Part shown: positions 42,479 through 51,399 of the stretch, piece after piece
How the letters are laid out: every line of letters starts with the position of its first letter
How positions within the stretch are numbered: the stretch's first letter is position 1
Assembly: GCA_964589625.1 (NCBI GenBank)
Contig: CAZPSH010000009.1
Span: 50,737 to 114,736 of the forward strand
Direction of reading: 5' to 3'
Source: JBFLVU01 sp964589625
GTDB lineage: Bacteria; Acidobacteriota; UBA4820; DSQY01
Length of the DNA: 64,000 nucleotides
Position numbers and translations under genes: made by a program
The notes under the pieces: model-generated
What the model was told of the DNA's origin: nothing
Database searches by the model: none
The model's input: the letters and a program-made list of their open reading frames with translations, nothing else

Positions 42479-43380
42479 GTGGCCACCTTGAAGATGGGCG
42501 CTTCCGGATCCTTGTTTACCGCCACGATCACCTTGGAGCTGGACATCCCGGCGAGGTGCTGGATCGCTCCAGAAATGCCGAAGGCGAAGTAAAGGGCGGG
42601 GCTCACGACCTTTCCGGTCTGTCCCACCTGGTGGGAGTGGCCGATCCAGCCCGAATCCACCGCGGCCCGGCTGGCGCCCACGGCACCCCCGACCTCCTTC
42701 GCCAGGTCTTCCAGGATCTTGAAGTTCTCGGGCCCTTTCATGCCGCGGCCGCCCGAAACGATGACGTTGGCCTCGGCCACGTCGAGGAGCCCACCCTCCG
42801 CCGTGAGGATCTCCTTCACGACGGCCTTCACGTCGGACGCCGACGCGCCGTGTTCGAGGGGGACGACCTGCCCCGCCCCGGCCTTTTCGACGGCAGGGAA
42901 CACGTTGGGGCGGAGGCTCACCGCGAACGGCTTGCCGGCCTTCGGAGCGACCGTGGAGAAGGCCTTGCCCGAATAGATGGGGCGGGTGAACACGGGGATC
43001 GCCCCGTCCAAGGTAAAGGAAGTGACGTCCGAAAGCAGGCCGATGTCCAAGCGGGCCGCGACACGGGGCGCCAGATCCTTGCCCATGGCCGACGCCGCGA
43101 AGAGCAGGACGTCGGCGCCGAACACCTGGGCGGCCTTGCCCACGCCGAGTCCGTACGCGTCGGCGCTGTATTTCTCAAAGATGGCGTCCTCGCCGACGTA
43201 GATCGCGTCGGCGCCGAACCTCGCCAGTCCCGGCGCCTCGCCGCCGATCCCCAGGCCCAGGACCACGGCCGCCACGCTACCCGAGGTGGCGTCGGCCAGT
43301 TGCCGGCCCGCCGACAGGGCTTCGAGGGAGGCCTTCTTGACCTTTCCACCGCGCTGTTCCGCGAAAACGAGTACCTTCAT
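42400..43380 (-). CDS. etfA: electron transfer flavoprotein alpha subunit
   Basis: 326 residues. MKVLVFAEQRGGKVKKASLEAL starts the N-terminal domain; the FAD-binding C-terminal domain shows VIVSGGRGMKGPENFKILEDLA, GASRAAVDSGWIGHSHQVGQTGKVVSP and AFGISGAIQHLAGM, the ETF-alpha signature. It lies 16 bases after etfB. With EtfB it passes electrons from acyl-CoA dehydrogenases to the quinone pool. Confidence 0.97.
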   Translation of the reverse strand: MKVLVFAEQRGGKVKKASLEALSAGRQLADATSGSVAAVVLGLGIGGEAPGLARFGADAIYVGEDAIFEKYSADAYGLGVGKAAQVFGADVLLFAASAMGKDLAPRVAARLDIGLLSDVTSFTLDGAIPVFTRPIYSGKAFSTVAPKAGKPFAVSLRPNVFPAVEKAGAGQVVPLEHGASASDVKAVVKEILTAEGGLLDVAEANVIVSGGRGMKGPENFKILEDLAKEVGGAVGASRAAVDSGWIGHSHQVGQTGKVVSPALYFAFGISGAIQHLAGMSSSKVIVAVNKDPEAPIFKVATYGIVGDLFEVVPLLTQAVKELKAKG

Positions 43381-43396
43381 CGCACACCTCCCCTCG

Positions 43397-44182
43397 TCAG
43401 ATGGCCTTGGCTTCCTCGCGGAGGAGCCGTACGAGTTCCTTCACTTGGTCCGGAAGTTCCCCGGACAGGACCTTTCCGGCGGGCCGCGGAGGAGGCAGTT
43501 CCAGCTTGCGCACCTCAAAGGCCGCGCCGGCCGCTCCCACCGATCCGGGATCGAGACCGAGGTCGGCCGCCTTCCACGTGGCGATCTCCTTCTTCTTGGC
43601 CGCCATGATGCCCTTGAGGGATGGGTAGCGGGGCTCGTTCAACCCCTTCTGGCAGGTGATCAACGCCGGAGTCGTGGCGGCCACGACCTCGGTGCCCCCC
43701 TCGATCTCCCGCTTGCACACCAGTTCCTGACCGTTCACTTCGAGCCCCGTCACGACCGTGACGGCTGGGATGCCTAGGAGTTGCGCCGCCAGGGACCCCA
43801 CCTGCTGGTTGTCGTCCCCCACTCCGTGCTTGCCCGCCAGGATGAGGTCGAAGGGGATCCTCCGCGCCGCGGCCGCGAGGACCCGGGCCGTTCCCATGGC
43901 GTCTCCTCCCTCGAAGGCGCTGTCGGCGCAGAGGACCGCTTTGTCGGCGCCCATGGCCAGTGCCGTCCGGAGGGTCTTTACGGACTCGTCGTTGCCTACG
44001 GTGACGGCGGTCACTTCGCCCCCCAACTTCTCCTTCAGCTTGAGAGCCTCCTCCACCGCGTACTCATCGTACGGGCTCATGACCCAGTTCGCTTCGCTGA
44101 GGTCGAGGCGGAGGCCGTCGGGGGCCACCTTCACCCGCGTCTCCGTGTCCGGAACGTGCTTGACAAAGACCAAAATGTTCAT
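43397..44182 (-). CDS. etfB: electron transfer flavoprotein beta subunit
   Basis: 261 residues. MNILVFVKHVPDTETRVKV, DEYAVEEALKLKEKLGGEVTAVTVG, ADKAVLC and AGKHGVGDDNQQVGSLAAQLLGIP are the ETF-beta (AMP-binding) motifs. The ATG at 44182 has GGAGG six bases before it; the GTG two codons upstream is less likely. First gene of the etfBA unit. Confidence 0.97.
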   Translation of the reverse strand: MNILVFVKHVPDTETRVKVAPDGLRLDLSEANWVMSPYDEYAVEEALKLKEKLGGEVTAVTVGNDESVKTLRTALAMGADKAVLCADSAFEGGDAMGTARVLAAAARRIPFDLILAGKHGVGDDNQQVGSLAAQLLGIPAVTVVTGLEVNGQELVCKREIEGGTEVVAATTPALITCQKGLNEPRYPSLKGIMAAKKKEIATWKAADLGLDPGSVGAAGAAFEVRKLELPPPRPAGKVLSGELPDQVKELVRLLREEAKAI

Positions 44183-44274
44183 CGGCACCTCCTCATCCGG
44201 GTTCGCTCGGGGTCAAAAGGGAACGCGCCGGCCGCATGCTAGTGAACACTCGCTTGCACGTTCCCGACGGGGAC

Positions 44275-44303
44275 AAGATAACCTGATACCCAGCCGGATG
44301 CAA
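44275..44303 (-). promoter_or_regulatory. probable promoter of etfBA
   Basis: TTGCAT (44303-44298) and TATCTT (44280-44275) with 17 bases between on the minus strand. Downstream, AGTGAACACT at 44231-44240 and GAAC/GTTC arms at 44235-44254 could bind a regulator. Confidence 0.5.
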
Positions 44304-44403
44304 GGGACAAGGTCCCGCCCTTCTGCAGAATACGAATCATGGCCCCGGGTGATGGCGGGCGCGCATGTGACCGACCGATTACTGGGCCGAGAAGCGTGGC
44401 GAC

Positions 44404-45648
44404 CTACGCCTCCTCGACCTTCGACAGGATCAGGCATGCGTTGGTTCCGCCGAAGCCGAAGGAGTTGGAGAGGCCGAATCGGATCGGCATGGGTCTCGCG
44501 GCGTTCGGAACGAAGTCCAGATCGCACTCGGGGTCGGGGGTTTCAAGGTTGACCGTGGGCGGCGCGATCTGGTCCCGGATGGCCAGTATGGTCAGGGCGG
44601 CCTCCAGGGATCCGGCGGCACCCAGAAGGTGCCCGGTCATGCTCTTCGTGGAGGAGACCGCCAGCTTCCGGGCGTGGTCGCCGAAGACCCGCTTGAGCGC
44701 CAGGGCCTCGACCTTGTCGCCGACGGGGGTGGAGGTGCCGTGGGCGTTCACGTAATCCACGTCCTCGGGCCTCAGGTCCGCATCCCGGATGGCATTGGCC
44801 ATGACGCGGGCGGGGCCGTCCCCGTCCTCCGACGGGGCGCTGATGTGGTAGGCGTCTCCGCTGAGTCCGTACCCGGCGACCTCGGCCAGAATGGGCGCGC
44901 CCCGCCTGCGGGCAAGATCCATGTCCTCCAGGATGAGGATGGCGGCACCTTCACCCATGACGAAGCCGTCGCGGTCCGCGTCGAAGGGGCGGGAAGCCCT
45001 CTGGGGCTCGTCGTTTCGAGTGGAAAGGGCCCGCATCGAGGCGAAGCCCGCCACGGACAGCGCCGTCACGGCCGCCTCGGCTCCGCCTGCGATCATCACG
45101 TCCGCCTCGCCGCGCTGGATGTACCTCGCCGCCTCTCCGATGGCGTGGGAGGAGGTGGCGCAGGCGGTCACCGTGGAGATGTTGGGACCCTTGGCGCCGA
45201 AGAGGATGGAGATCTGGCCGCTGACCATGTTGATGATGATGCCTGGGATGAAAAAGGGGCTGATCCGCGAGTGGCCCCTCTGGGTGAGGATCGTGTGCTG
45301 CTCTTCGATGGTGGCGATGCCGCCGATGCCGCTACCCACGGAAACGCCCACCCGTTCCGCGTTTTCCGGCGTGACCGTGAGCCCGCTGGATCGGACCGCC
45401 TCCTGCGCCGCGGCCAGCGCGAACTGGATGAACCGGTCGGTTCGCCGGGCCTCCTTCTTGTCCATGTAGAGGAGGGGGTCGAAGCCCTTCACCTCGCCCG
45501 CAATGCGGACGGGCCAGCCCGCCGCATCGAAGAGCGTGATGGGCCCGATACCGCTTTCGCCCCGGGCCACCTTGGCCCAGGTCTCCTCGGCGGTGAGGGC
45601 AAGGGGAGACACAATCCCCATTCCGGTCACAGCGACGCGGCGTTTCAC
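44404..45648 (-). CDS. fabF: 3-oxoacyl-[acyl-carrier-protein] synthase II
   Basis: 414 residues. Condensing enzyme that elongates fatty acids. Catalytic triad Cys163 (TACATSSHAIG), His303 (NAHGTSTPVGD) and His340 (SMTGHLLGAAG). The N-terminus RRVAVTGMGIVSPL is canonical. The start is a GTG (45648) because no ATG gives the full N-terminus. It follows acpP by 12 bases, the usual acpP-fabF pair. Confidence 0.97.
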   Translation of the reverse strand: MKRRVAVTGMGIVSPLALTAEETWAKVARGESGIGPITLFDAAGWPVRIAGEVKGFDPLLYMDKKEARRTDRFIQFALAAAQEAVRSSGLTVTPENAERVGVSVGSGIGGIATIEEQHTILTQRGHSRISPFFIPGIIINMVSGQISILFGAKGPNISTVTACATSSHAIGEAARYIQRGEADVMIAGGAEAAVTALSVAGFASMRALSTRNDEPQRASRPFDADRDGFVMGEGAAILILEDMDLARRRGAPILAEVAGYGLSGDAYHISAPSEDGDGPARVMANAIRDADLRPEDVDYVNAHGTSTPVGDKVEALALKRVFGDHARKLAVSSTKSMTGHLLGAAGSLEAALTILAIRDQIAPPTVNLETPDPECDLDFVPNAARPMPIRFGLSNSFGFGGTNACLILSKVEEA

Positions 45649-45660
45649 GGGGGGCCTTTC

Positions 45661-45900
45661 CTACTTTTTCTCGGCGTGGGCCTTGATATAGTCGATGGCG
45701 GCCTGAACGGTCTGGATCTTCTCGGCCTCTTCGTCGGAGATCTCGATCCCGAACTCCTCCTCGAAGGCCATGATCAGCTCAACGGTGTCCAGCGAGTCGG
45801 CACCGAGATCGTTGATAAAGTGGGCCTCGGGCTTCACCTCCGCCTCGTCCACGCTCAACTGGTCGGCAATAATGCTGATCACTTTCTGCTCAATGTTCAT
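45661..45900 (-). CDS. acpP: acyl carrier protein
   Basis: 79 residues, acidic. The phosphopantetheine attachment site is Ser36 in DLGADSLDTVELIMAFEEEF. MNIEQKVISIIADQL is a typical N-terminus. The frame extends further upstream but the ATG at 45900 gives the family length and has GGAG before it. First gene of acpP-fabF. Confidence 0.97.
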   Translation of the reverse strand: MNIEQKVISIIADQLSVDEAEVKPEAHFINDLGADSLDTVELIMAFEEEFGIEISDEEAEKIQTVQAAIDYIKAHAEKK

Positions 45901-45928
45901 CGGCCTGCTCCTCCGTCGACAAGGGGGG

Positions 45929-45958
45929 ATTGTACAACGTGACCCGCTGTAAATGCAA
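45929..45958 (-). promoter_or_regulatory. sigma-70 promoter of acpP-fabF
   Basis: TTGCAT (45958-45953) and TACAAT (45934-45929) on the minus strand with 18 bases between; the -10 box differs from consensus at one position. Confidence 0.65.
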
Positions 45959-46037
45959 GGGCGCGGGACACTTGCGGCCAATCCCGTCATGATGGCAAAA
46001 TTGGCTCCAGACGAACGGGACCCGAAAGGGGGCGGCG

Positions 46038-46724
46038 ATGGCAGCGCGCGTGGCGGTGGTGGAGGACGATCTCGACATCCTGGAGACCCTTACCTACACC
46101 TTGGAGCGGGAGGGGTACGAGACGACGGGATTTCCGGACGGCGCCCAGGCCCTCCTGGCCTTCCGGGACAAGGTTCCCGACCTGTGCCTCATCGATTGGA
46201 TGCTTCCCGGGATGTCGGGCCTGGACCTCTGCCGGATCCTCAAGGCGGACCAGCGCTTCGCCCGCACGGCCATTCTCATGTTGACGGCGCGCGGGACGGA
46301 GATGGACGCGGTGACGGGCCTCAACGCCGGCGCCGACGACTACGTGGTCAAGCCCTTCCGCTCGAGGGAACTCCTGGCCCGGGTCAAGGCGCTTCTTCGG
46401 AGGGCCCAGCCGGCCGAAGCGGCCGGGGCCCTGCGCCGGGTGGGAGACCTTTGGCTCGACACTCACTCGTACCGGGCGGGATGGAAGGACAGGGCCTTCG
46501 ACCTAACCCCCACGGAGTTCAAGATCCTCGAACTTCTCGTGCGGCACCCAGACCGGGTGTACAGCCGGGGCCAGGTCCTCTCCAACCTCTGGCCCGACGA
46601 CCGGGCTGTGGAAGATCGCGCCGTGGACGTCCACATCGCCCGCCTGCGAGAGAAAATGGGGCCCGCCGCAAGCCTGGTGGAGACCGTCCGCGGCGTGGGG
46701 TACCGCCTCAAGGCGCAGGAATGA
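46038..46724 (+). CDS. OmpR/PhoB-family response regulator
   Basis: 228 residues. Receiver domain with VAVVEDDLDILETLTYTLE, phospho-acceptor Asp53 in LIDWMLPGMSG and DDYVVKPF; winged-helix DNA-binding domain with FDLTPTEFKILELLVRHPDRVYSR and DVHIARLREKMG...VRGVGYRL. PhoB-like. GGGGGCGG stands before the ATG. The stop overlaps the next start as ATGA, coupling it to its kinase. No pho/pst genes are nearby, so the stimulus is unknown. Confidence 0.94.
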   Translation: MAARVAVVEDDLDILETLTYTLEREGYETTGFPDGAQALLAFRDKVPDLCLIDWMLPGMSGLDLCRILKADQRFARTAILMLTARGTEMDAVTGLNAGADDYVVKPFRSRELLARVKALLRRAQPAEAAGALRRVGDLWLDTHSYRAGWKDRAFDLTPTEFKILELLVRHPDRVYSRGQVLSNLWPDDRAVEDRAVDVHIARLREKMGPAASLVETVRGVGYRLKAQE

Positions 46725-48061
46725 AGTCGTTCCGCCGCCTCCTCGTCCTCATGGCCGCGTCTGGACTCCTGGCGGCGTGGGGGGGAGGTCTTGAGGGCCC
46801 GTCCTTGTGGCTCTTCCGGGTCTGTCTGCTGATCGGCGCCGCGGCCCTAGCCGCGCGGTGGTTCCTGGCGCCCTGGAGGGAGTTTCAGGAGGCCGCGGAG
46901 CGGCTCTCTCGGGGCGATTTTGCCGCCCGCCTGGACGACGTCTCCGCGGGGGACCTGGACCCCGCCGGGAAGGCCTTCAACCAGATGGCCGAGGCCTTCT
47001 CCCGGTCCCTCTCCCTGGCGCGGGATCGGGAGGAGCGGCTCGCCGCCGTGCTCGACGCGAGCGATCGGGCCATCTTTCTCTTGGACCGGGAGGGCCGCGT
47101 CCTCCTGGCTAACCCCTCCACACGGACCCTGTTCCCGCGGTTCGACCGAGAGGTGGGCCTTGCCAGCCTGGGTCTCGCGGGCCTCGCCTCGCTGGTGGAG
47201 GACGCGCGGTCGACACGCGTCCTTCAGAGAAGGACCTTCGAGGAAAAGGAGCGGGGGCAGGGACGCAGCTTCATCGCCCAGGCCACGCCGTTGGAGCGGG
47301 ATGTGGTCGTGGTGTACCTGAGGGACCGCACCGCCGAGGCCGCCCTGGAGAGGGTCAAGGCGGACCTGGTGGCCAATGTCTCCCACGAGCTCCGGACCCC
47401 CCTCACGGCGCTGGCCTCCCTGGCCGAACTCCTTCAAGACGACTCCCTTCCAGCCGAGCGCAGACGCCATTTCCTTGAGAGGCTTGAGATCCAGGTGCAG
47501 CGGATGGCCCGTCTCGTGGACGACCTCCTGACCCTTTCCCGGCTCGAGGAGAGCAGTGCGGTGCCAGCCTCGGGCCCGCTCTCCCTCGGCCCCTTCGTGG
47601 AGGACCTCCTGAAGTCCCTGGAGCCCCTGGCGGCCCGGGCCGAAATCTCCCTCGAGACTTCCGTGGCCGAGGGCCTCTGTGTGACGGCCGACTCCACGAT
47701 GCTCGAATCGGCCCTCAAGAACCTGGTGGACAACGCCATCCGGTACAACCGCAAAGGGGGCTGGGTTCGCGTGTCGGGTGAAGCCGAGGACGGGGCCTGG
47801 GTCCGTCTGGCCGTCATGGACTCGGGCGAGGGCATCCCGGCACGGCACCTCTCTCGGATTTTCGAGCGATTCTACCGCGTCGACCCCCACCGGTCCCGTG
47901 AAAAAGGGGGGACCGGGCTCGGTCTCGCCATCGCCAAGCACGCCGCCCAAAAGCTGGGCGGGGAGATTGCGGTGGAGAGCACCGTGGGCGAGGGAACCAC
48001 CTTCACCTTGAGGATCCCCCAAGCCTCGGGAGAGCGAGCGGACGGGACGGGCTCCCCGTGA
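46721..48061 (+). CDS. PhoR-like membrane histidine kinase
   Basis: 446 residues. Two membrane helices at about 5-22 and 27-50 with almost no periplasmic loop, a HAMP-like segment (50-100), a PAS domain (about 105-205), the H box LVANVSHELRTPLTALASLAELL with His222, and a complete ATPase domain (LVDNAIRYNRKGG, MDSGEGIPARHLSRIFERFYR, GTGLGLAIAKHAAQKLGG). The short loop suggests sensing in the membrane or cytoplasm. Coupled to the PhoB-like regulator by ATGA. Confidence 0.94.
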   Translation: MKSFRRLLVLMAASGLLAAWGGGLEGPSLWLFRVCLLIGAAALAARWFLAPWREFQEAAERLSRGDFAARLDDVSAGDLDPAGKAFNQMAEAFSRSLSLARDREERLAAVLDASDRAIFLLDREGRVLLANPSTRTLFPRFDREVGLASLGLAGLASLVEDARSTRVLQRRTFEEKERGQGRSFIAQATPLERDVVVVYLRDRTAEAALERVKADLVANVSHELRTPLTALASLAELLQDDSLPAERRRHFLERLEIQVQRMARLVDDLLTLSRLEESSAVPASGPLSLGPFVEDLLKSLEPLAARAEISLETSVAEGLCVTADSTMLESALKNLVDNAIRYNRKGGWVRVSGEAEDGAWVRLAVMDSGEGIPARHLSRIFERFYRVDPHRSREKGGTGLGLAIAKHAAQKLGGEIAVESTVGEGTTFTLRIPQASGERADGTGSP

Positions 48062-48228
48062 CCGCCGGTCGAGGCGTCGCGGGCGGTGTCGGGGGGCTTC
48101 GGCTCGCCTCGACGGCCGGTCCTCACGCCCGGAAGCGAAACCCAGGGCATCGGCGCGAGCCGGCCGCCGGGATCCCCGACTCACCCATTGGCATGCGATT
48201 ACCGTATACTCTGCGACAGGAGGTCGTC

Positions 48229-48633
48229 ATGGACGAGCGGATCGTCGCCCTCTTGCATGGGGCGAGGGAGATCGCGGTCGTGGGCATCTCGGAAAAGCCC
48301 GACCGCCCCAGCCACTACGTGGCCGCGTTCCTTCAAGAGTGCGGGTACAGCGTGCTTCCGGTTAATCCTGTCCTCACCGAGGTCCTGGGTGTCAGGTGCC
48401 ATCGGGACCTCGCGTCCATCGGAAGGCCCGTGGACATCGTGGACGTGTTCCGTAGGCCCGAGGCCGTACCCGAGATCGTAGAGGAGGCCGTCGCCTCGAA
48501 GGCTCGGGCCGTCTGGCTTCAGGAGGGGATCCGCCACGCCGAGGCGGCGAGGAGGGCCGAGGAGGCCGGCCTGATGGTCATCCAGGACCTCTGCATCAAA
48601 AAGGTCCTCGAGGCGCTCGGGGGACGGCCATGA
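48229..48633 (+). CDS. CoA-binding (YccU-type) protein
   Basis: 134 residues, single Rossmann-like CoA-binding domain: EIAVVGISEKPDRPSHYVAAFL at the N-terminus, YSVLPVNPVLTEVLGVRCHRDLASI, VDIVDVFRRPEAVPEIVEEAV and KARAVWLQEGIRHAEAA. Function of this family is not firmly known; it resembles the CoA-binding part of succinyl-CoA-synthetase-like enzymes. GGAGG is six bases before the ATG. A TATACT at 48205-48210 could be a -10 box. It overlaps the next gene as ATGA. Confidence 0.88.
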   Translation: MDERIVALLHGAREIAVVGISEKPDRPSHYVAAFLQECGYSVLPVNPVLTEVLGVRCHRDLASIGRPVDIVDVFRRPEAVPEIVEEAVASKARAVWLQEGIRHAEAARRAEEAGLMVIQDLCIKKVLEALGGRP

Positions 48634-49070
48634 GGCCCCGGCGTTTAGGGACCGCGCTTCTCGCTCTGGCATTGGCCCTGGCCTCCCTCGGAGCGGGCCA
48701 ACCACACCGCCTCGAAGCCTCCTGTTCGCGGGGATGGATCAAGTTCTGGGGCGGGGGCAAAGTCCATCTTGAGGGAAAGGGGAGCCTTCTCATCAAGAAC
48801 GCCTCCAATCTGCAAGTGGACGTGAAGGGGAAGTGGGGAGAAAAGACGGACCTCATGGACGGAACCCAATACATGTACTTCGAGGGAACGGTGGACAGCG
48901 TCGGCCCCGGGGCCCACCTCGAGATCCGCGGCTGGAACCTGCGCATCTCGGTCCACGGCCGGGGGAAGGCGCATTTTCGCGGGCTCGGAACGTACCGCCT
49001 GGACGGCGGCCCAGAGGTTTCCTGGACAGACGATCCCGACAAGTGGACGAAGGTGGAATTCAAGAAGTAA
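48630..49070 (+). CDS. small secreted protein of unknown function
   Basis: 146 residues with a signal peptide (LGTALLALALALASLGAG). The mature part is rich in Gly, Lys and beta-forming residues (GKVHLEGKGSLLIKNASNL, GAHLEIRGWNLRISVHGRGKAHF), suggesting an all-beta or beta-helical fold. No motif or family was recognised. It is coupled to the CoA-binding protein by ATGA and followed 30 bases later by the PilB/GspE-like gene, so it may belong to a secretion or envelope unit. Confidence 0.72.
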   Translation: MRPRRLGTALLALALALASLGAGQPHRLEASCSRGWIKFWGGGKVHLEGKGSLLIKNASNLQVDVKGKWGEKTDLMDGTQYMYFEGTVDSVGPGAHLEIRGWNLRISVHGRGKAHFRGLGTYRLDGGPEVSWTDDPDKWTKVEFKK

Positions 49071-49100
49071 TGCCTCGGACTGCCTCCAGGAGAGGGGAGT

Positions 49101-50780
49101 GTGAAAGACCACGACACCGCGCAACGGCCCGTGATCGGCGAACTCCTCTTCCGGGAGGGCCTGGTTTCACGGGACCAGCTGGAGAAAGCTCTGGCGGCCC
49201 AGCAGAAGCAGGGCGGCAGGCTGGGATACCACCTGATCCGTCTGGGATTCGTTGACGTTCAGCGGCTGAGCCGTTTCCTCCGGGAATCCATGGGCCTGAT
49301 TCCCTATGATCTTGTTCAGTGGGTCACCGACCCGGCCGTCATGGACCACCTCCCCGCGAGCATCGCCCAGTTCTATCAAGTGGTCCCCGTCGAGCGGAAA
49401 GGGAACGTCCTGACCGTCGCCATCGCCGACTTGGACAACCCGAGCCTGATGCCTGCCTTGGAGGAGCTCACGGGGCTTCGCATCGATCCCCTCGTGTGCC
49501 CCCGAGAGACCGTCATCCGGGCCCTGGAGCACTTCTACGGACTGGCAAAGGACCCGGGGGTCGTTCGGAACCCCGCCGGAGACCACCTCTTCGTTCTCTC
49601 CGACCAGCGCCACCACATCCGTCCCCTCCACTGGTCCACATTGAAAAGGGATTCCTCCGCCACCGACTGGCTTCGCACGATTCTCACCGAGGCCATCCGG
49701 ACCGGATGCCGTAGTATGGCCGTCAAACCCGCGGAAACCGGCCTGAAGATCGCCATGGGCCGGCAAGGGAAGATGGAGGACCGCTTTTCCCTCGCCCCGG
49801 GGAAGCGGGAGGAGATGGACGCGCTCCTCCGGGAACTCTCGGGGATCCGGGACTCGGCCAGGAAGGTGCGGCAGGAGGGGAGGGTCCGCCTCCAAGTGGA
49901 GTCCCGCTTCCTGACCCTGTCCGTCAGGGGGATGAGCACACTCCAGGGGACGCGCTACGCATTGACCCTGTACGACGAGCGGCTGTTCCCGAGGGATTGG
50001 GACCGCCTGGGTTCCCAGCTCGAACCCACCGAGGCGCGTTCTTTGAGAAGCGCCTTCGACGGCCCCGCTGGACTCGTCCTCCTCTGCGGCGCTCCCGGTC
50101 CGGGGATGAACCACCTCTACTACTCGCTCCTGAGTTCGCTCAAGGACCGGTGCGGTCCCGTGGTGTCCTTGGAGGAGTACGCCCTCCTCGGCATTGAGGG
50201 AATCGCCCAGACTGAGGCCTCTCGCGAGGAGGGAGCCACGTGGCCCGAGCTTGTGACGGTGGCCCTGCGTCAGGAGCCGGGCCTCTTCGCATGCTTCCCC
50301 GTCAAGGAGCGCGCGACGATGGAGATGATCCTCCTGGCGGCGGCCCACACGCGGGTGCTTGCCGTCCTGCACCAACCCGATGCGGCCGCGGCCCTGCGAT
50401 GGCTCCTGCGGAACCAATTCCGGTCCCCGCTGAGGGCGGGGATCCTGAAGGGGGTCCTCACGGCGGTGTCCATCCCGACACTTTGTCCACGGTGCAAGCT
50501 TCCGGTCGAGGTCCCGGGGAGATCCGGCCGGACCTACGGCCTCCAGACGCGCCAGGGGTGCGAGGAGTGCCTCGCATGGGAGTCCCTGCCCACGGAAGAG
50601 ATCCTCGAATGGCTGCCCATGGGTCCCCCCGCCATTGGGAGGATCGGGCAGGAGGGGGACCTCGGTGATCTTCACCACGCCGTCCTGGAGCAAGGGGGCG
50701 TGCCTCTCGCGCACCGGGTCCTCCTCCGCGCCCAGGAGGGAGTCCTCGACGGTCAGGAGGCCCAGGAGTACCTCCCTTGA
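49101..50780 (+). CDS. PilB/GspE-like protein with degenerate ATPase site
   Basis: 559 residues. The N-terminal 150 residues form a MshEN/GspE-N-type domain (IGELLFREGLVSRDQLEKAL, LGYHLIRLGFVD). The rest aligns with type II secretion/type IV pilus ATPases through to the zinc tetracysteine site (C462/C465 and C487/C490). The Walker A position (residues 330-337) reads GAPGPGMN instead of GPTGSGKT, so the catalytic Lys is absent; the Walker B region reads QEPGLFACFPVKER instead of a DPD...GEIRD-type box. It probably cannot hydrolyse ATP and may bind c-di-GMP or scaffold a pilus/secretion machine. Start is GTG with a GGAG site. Confidence 0.82.
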   Translation: MKDHDTAQRPVIGELLFREGLVSRDQLEKALAAQQKQGGRLGYHLIRLGFVDVQRLSRFLRESMGLIPYDLVQWVTDPAVMDHLPASIAQFYQVVPVERKGNVLTVAIADLDNPSLMPALEELTGLRIDPLVCPRETVIRALEHFYGLAKDPGVVRNPAGDHLFVLSDQRHHIRPLHWSTLKRDSSATDWLRTILTEAIRTGCRSMAVKPAETGLKIAMGRQGKMEDRFSLAPGKREEMDALLRELSGIRDSARKVRQEGRVRLQVESRFLTLSVRGMSTLQGTRYALTLYDERLFPRDWDRLGSQLEPTEARSLRSAFDGPAGLVLLCGAPGPGMNHLYYSLLSSLKDRCGPVVSLEEYALLGIEGIAQTEASREEGATWPELVTVALRQEPGLFACFPVKERATMEMILLAAAHTRVLAVLHQPDAAAALRWLLRNQFRSPLRAGILKGVLTAVSIPTLCPRCKLPVEVPGRSGRTYGLQTRQGCEECLAWESLPTEEILEWLPMGPPAIGRIGQEGDLGDLHHAVLEQGGVPLAHRVLLRAQEGVLDGQEAQEYLP

Positions 50781-50806
50781 CCTGCTTCTCAAAGTCAAAA
50801 CGGGCC

Positions 50807-50836
50807 TTGACTTAGAGAAAAACCGGGCAGTATAGT
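50807..50836 (+). promoter_or_regulatory. sigma-70 promoter of the HU-like gene
   Basis: TTGACT (50807-50812) and TATAGT (50831-50836) with 18 bases between; each differs from consensus at one position. Confidence 0.75.
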
Positions 50837-50862
50837 TCGAGTCAAACAGGGGAGGAATGAGG

Positions 50863-51156
50863 ATGACCAAGACCGAATTGATCAAGAAACTCGCTGAGAT
50901 CACGGGCCTGCCTCAAAAGGACGTGCGGGCGGTGCTCGAGGCACTTACCGATGCGAGGCCGGGCAAAGGGGTCGTCAGTTCCCAACTCCGCCAGGGCCAC
51001 AAGGTCATCATCTCCGGTTTCGGAACCTTCCACGTGCGCGAGCGACGGGCCCGCCAGGCGAGAAACCCCAAGACCGGCGGCAAGGTCAAGGTCCCCAAGC
51101 GGGTTTACCCGGCCTTCAAGCCTTCGAAAAGCTTCAAGGATTCCCTGAAGGGCTGA
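50863..51156 (+). CDS. HU-family DNA-binding protein with an insertion before the beta core
   Basis: 97 residues. MTKTELIKKLAEITGL, VIISGFGTFHVRERRARQARNPKTGG and PAFKPSKSFKDSLKG are the HU/IHF features, including the DNA-wrapping RNPxTG tip. The segment TDARPGKGVVSSQLRQG is about six residues longer than in E. coli HU and contains Pro-Gly where helix 2 would continue. ATG 50863 is chosen over 50857 because the GGGGAGG site is seven bases before it. Own promoter and terminator, so monocistronic. Role: nucleoid architecture. Confidence 0.9.
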   Translation: MTKTELIKKLAEITGLPQKDVRAVLEALTDARPGKGVVSSQLRQGHKVIISGFGTFHVRERRARQARNPKTGGKVKVPKRVYPAFKPSKSFKDSLKG

Positions 51157-51172
51157 TTCGAAAAACGGACCC

Positions 51173-51205
51173 GGGGCGGAGGGCGGCCACCCTCCGCCCC
51201 TTTTT
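51173..51205 (+). terminator. strong intrinsic terminator of the HU-like gene
   Basis: GGGGCGGAGGG and CCCTCCGCCCC pair perfectly over 11 bases with a six-base loop and are followed by five T; it starts 16 bases after the stop. Confidence 0.92.
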
Positions 51206-51348
51206 CGTCCCCCTCCCCTCCGGCTCGTCAGGCGACCTCCGACCGTATCCGTGGTGTGCGTCCAGGTCGGCCGCTCTCCTCCCAGGTCCTGGCGACAAGG
51301 CCCTATTTGCCCCGCCCAGCCCTCTCTTGCTTTTAGAGGGGCCTGACT

Positions 51349-51378
51349 TTGCTCTGGGTGATTTGGCTCTGTTATACT
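51349..51378 (+). promoter_or_regulatory. probable promoter of the carboxyltransferase operon
   Basis: TTGCTC (51349-51354) and TATACT (51373-51378) with 18 bases between; the leader is only about 15 bases. A small hairpin CCCTCT/AGAGGG lies just upstream at about 51320-51340. Confidence 0.5.
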
Positions 51379-51399
51379 GTTTGGCTAAAGGTGGGGCAC

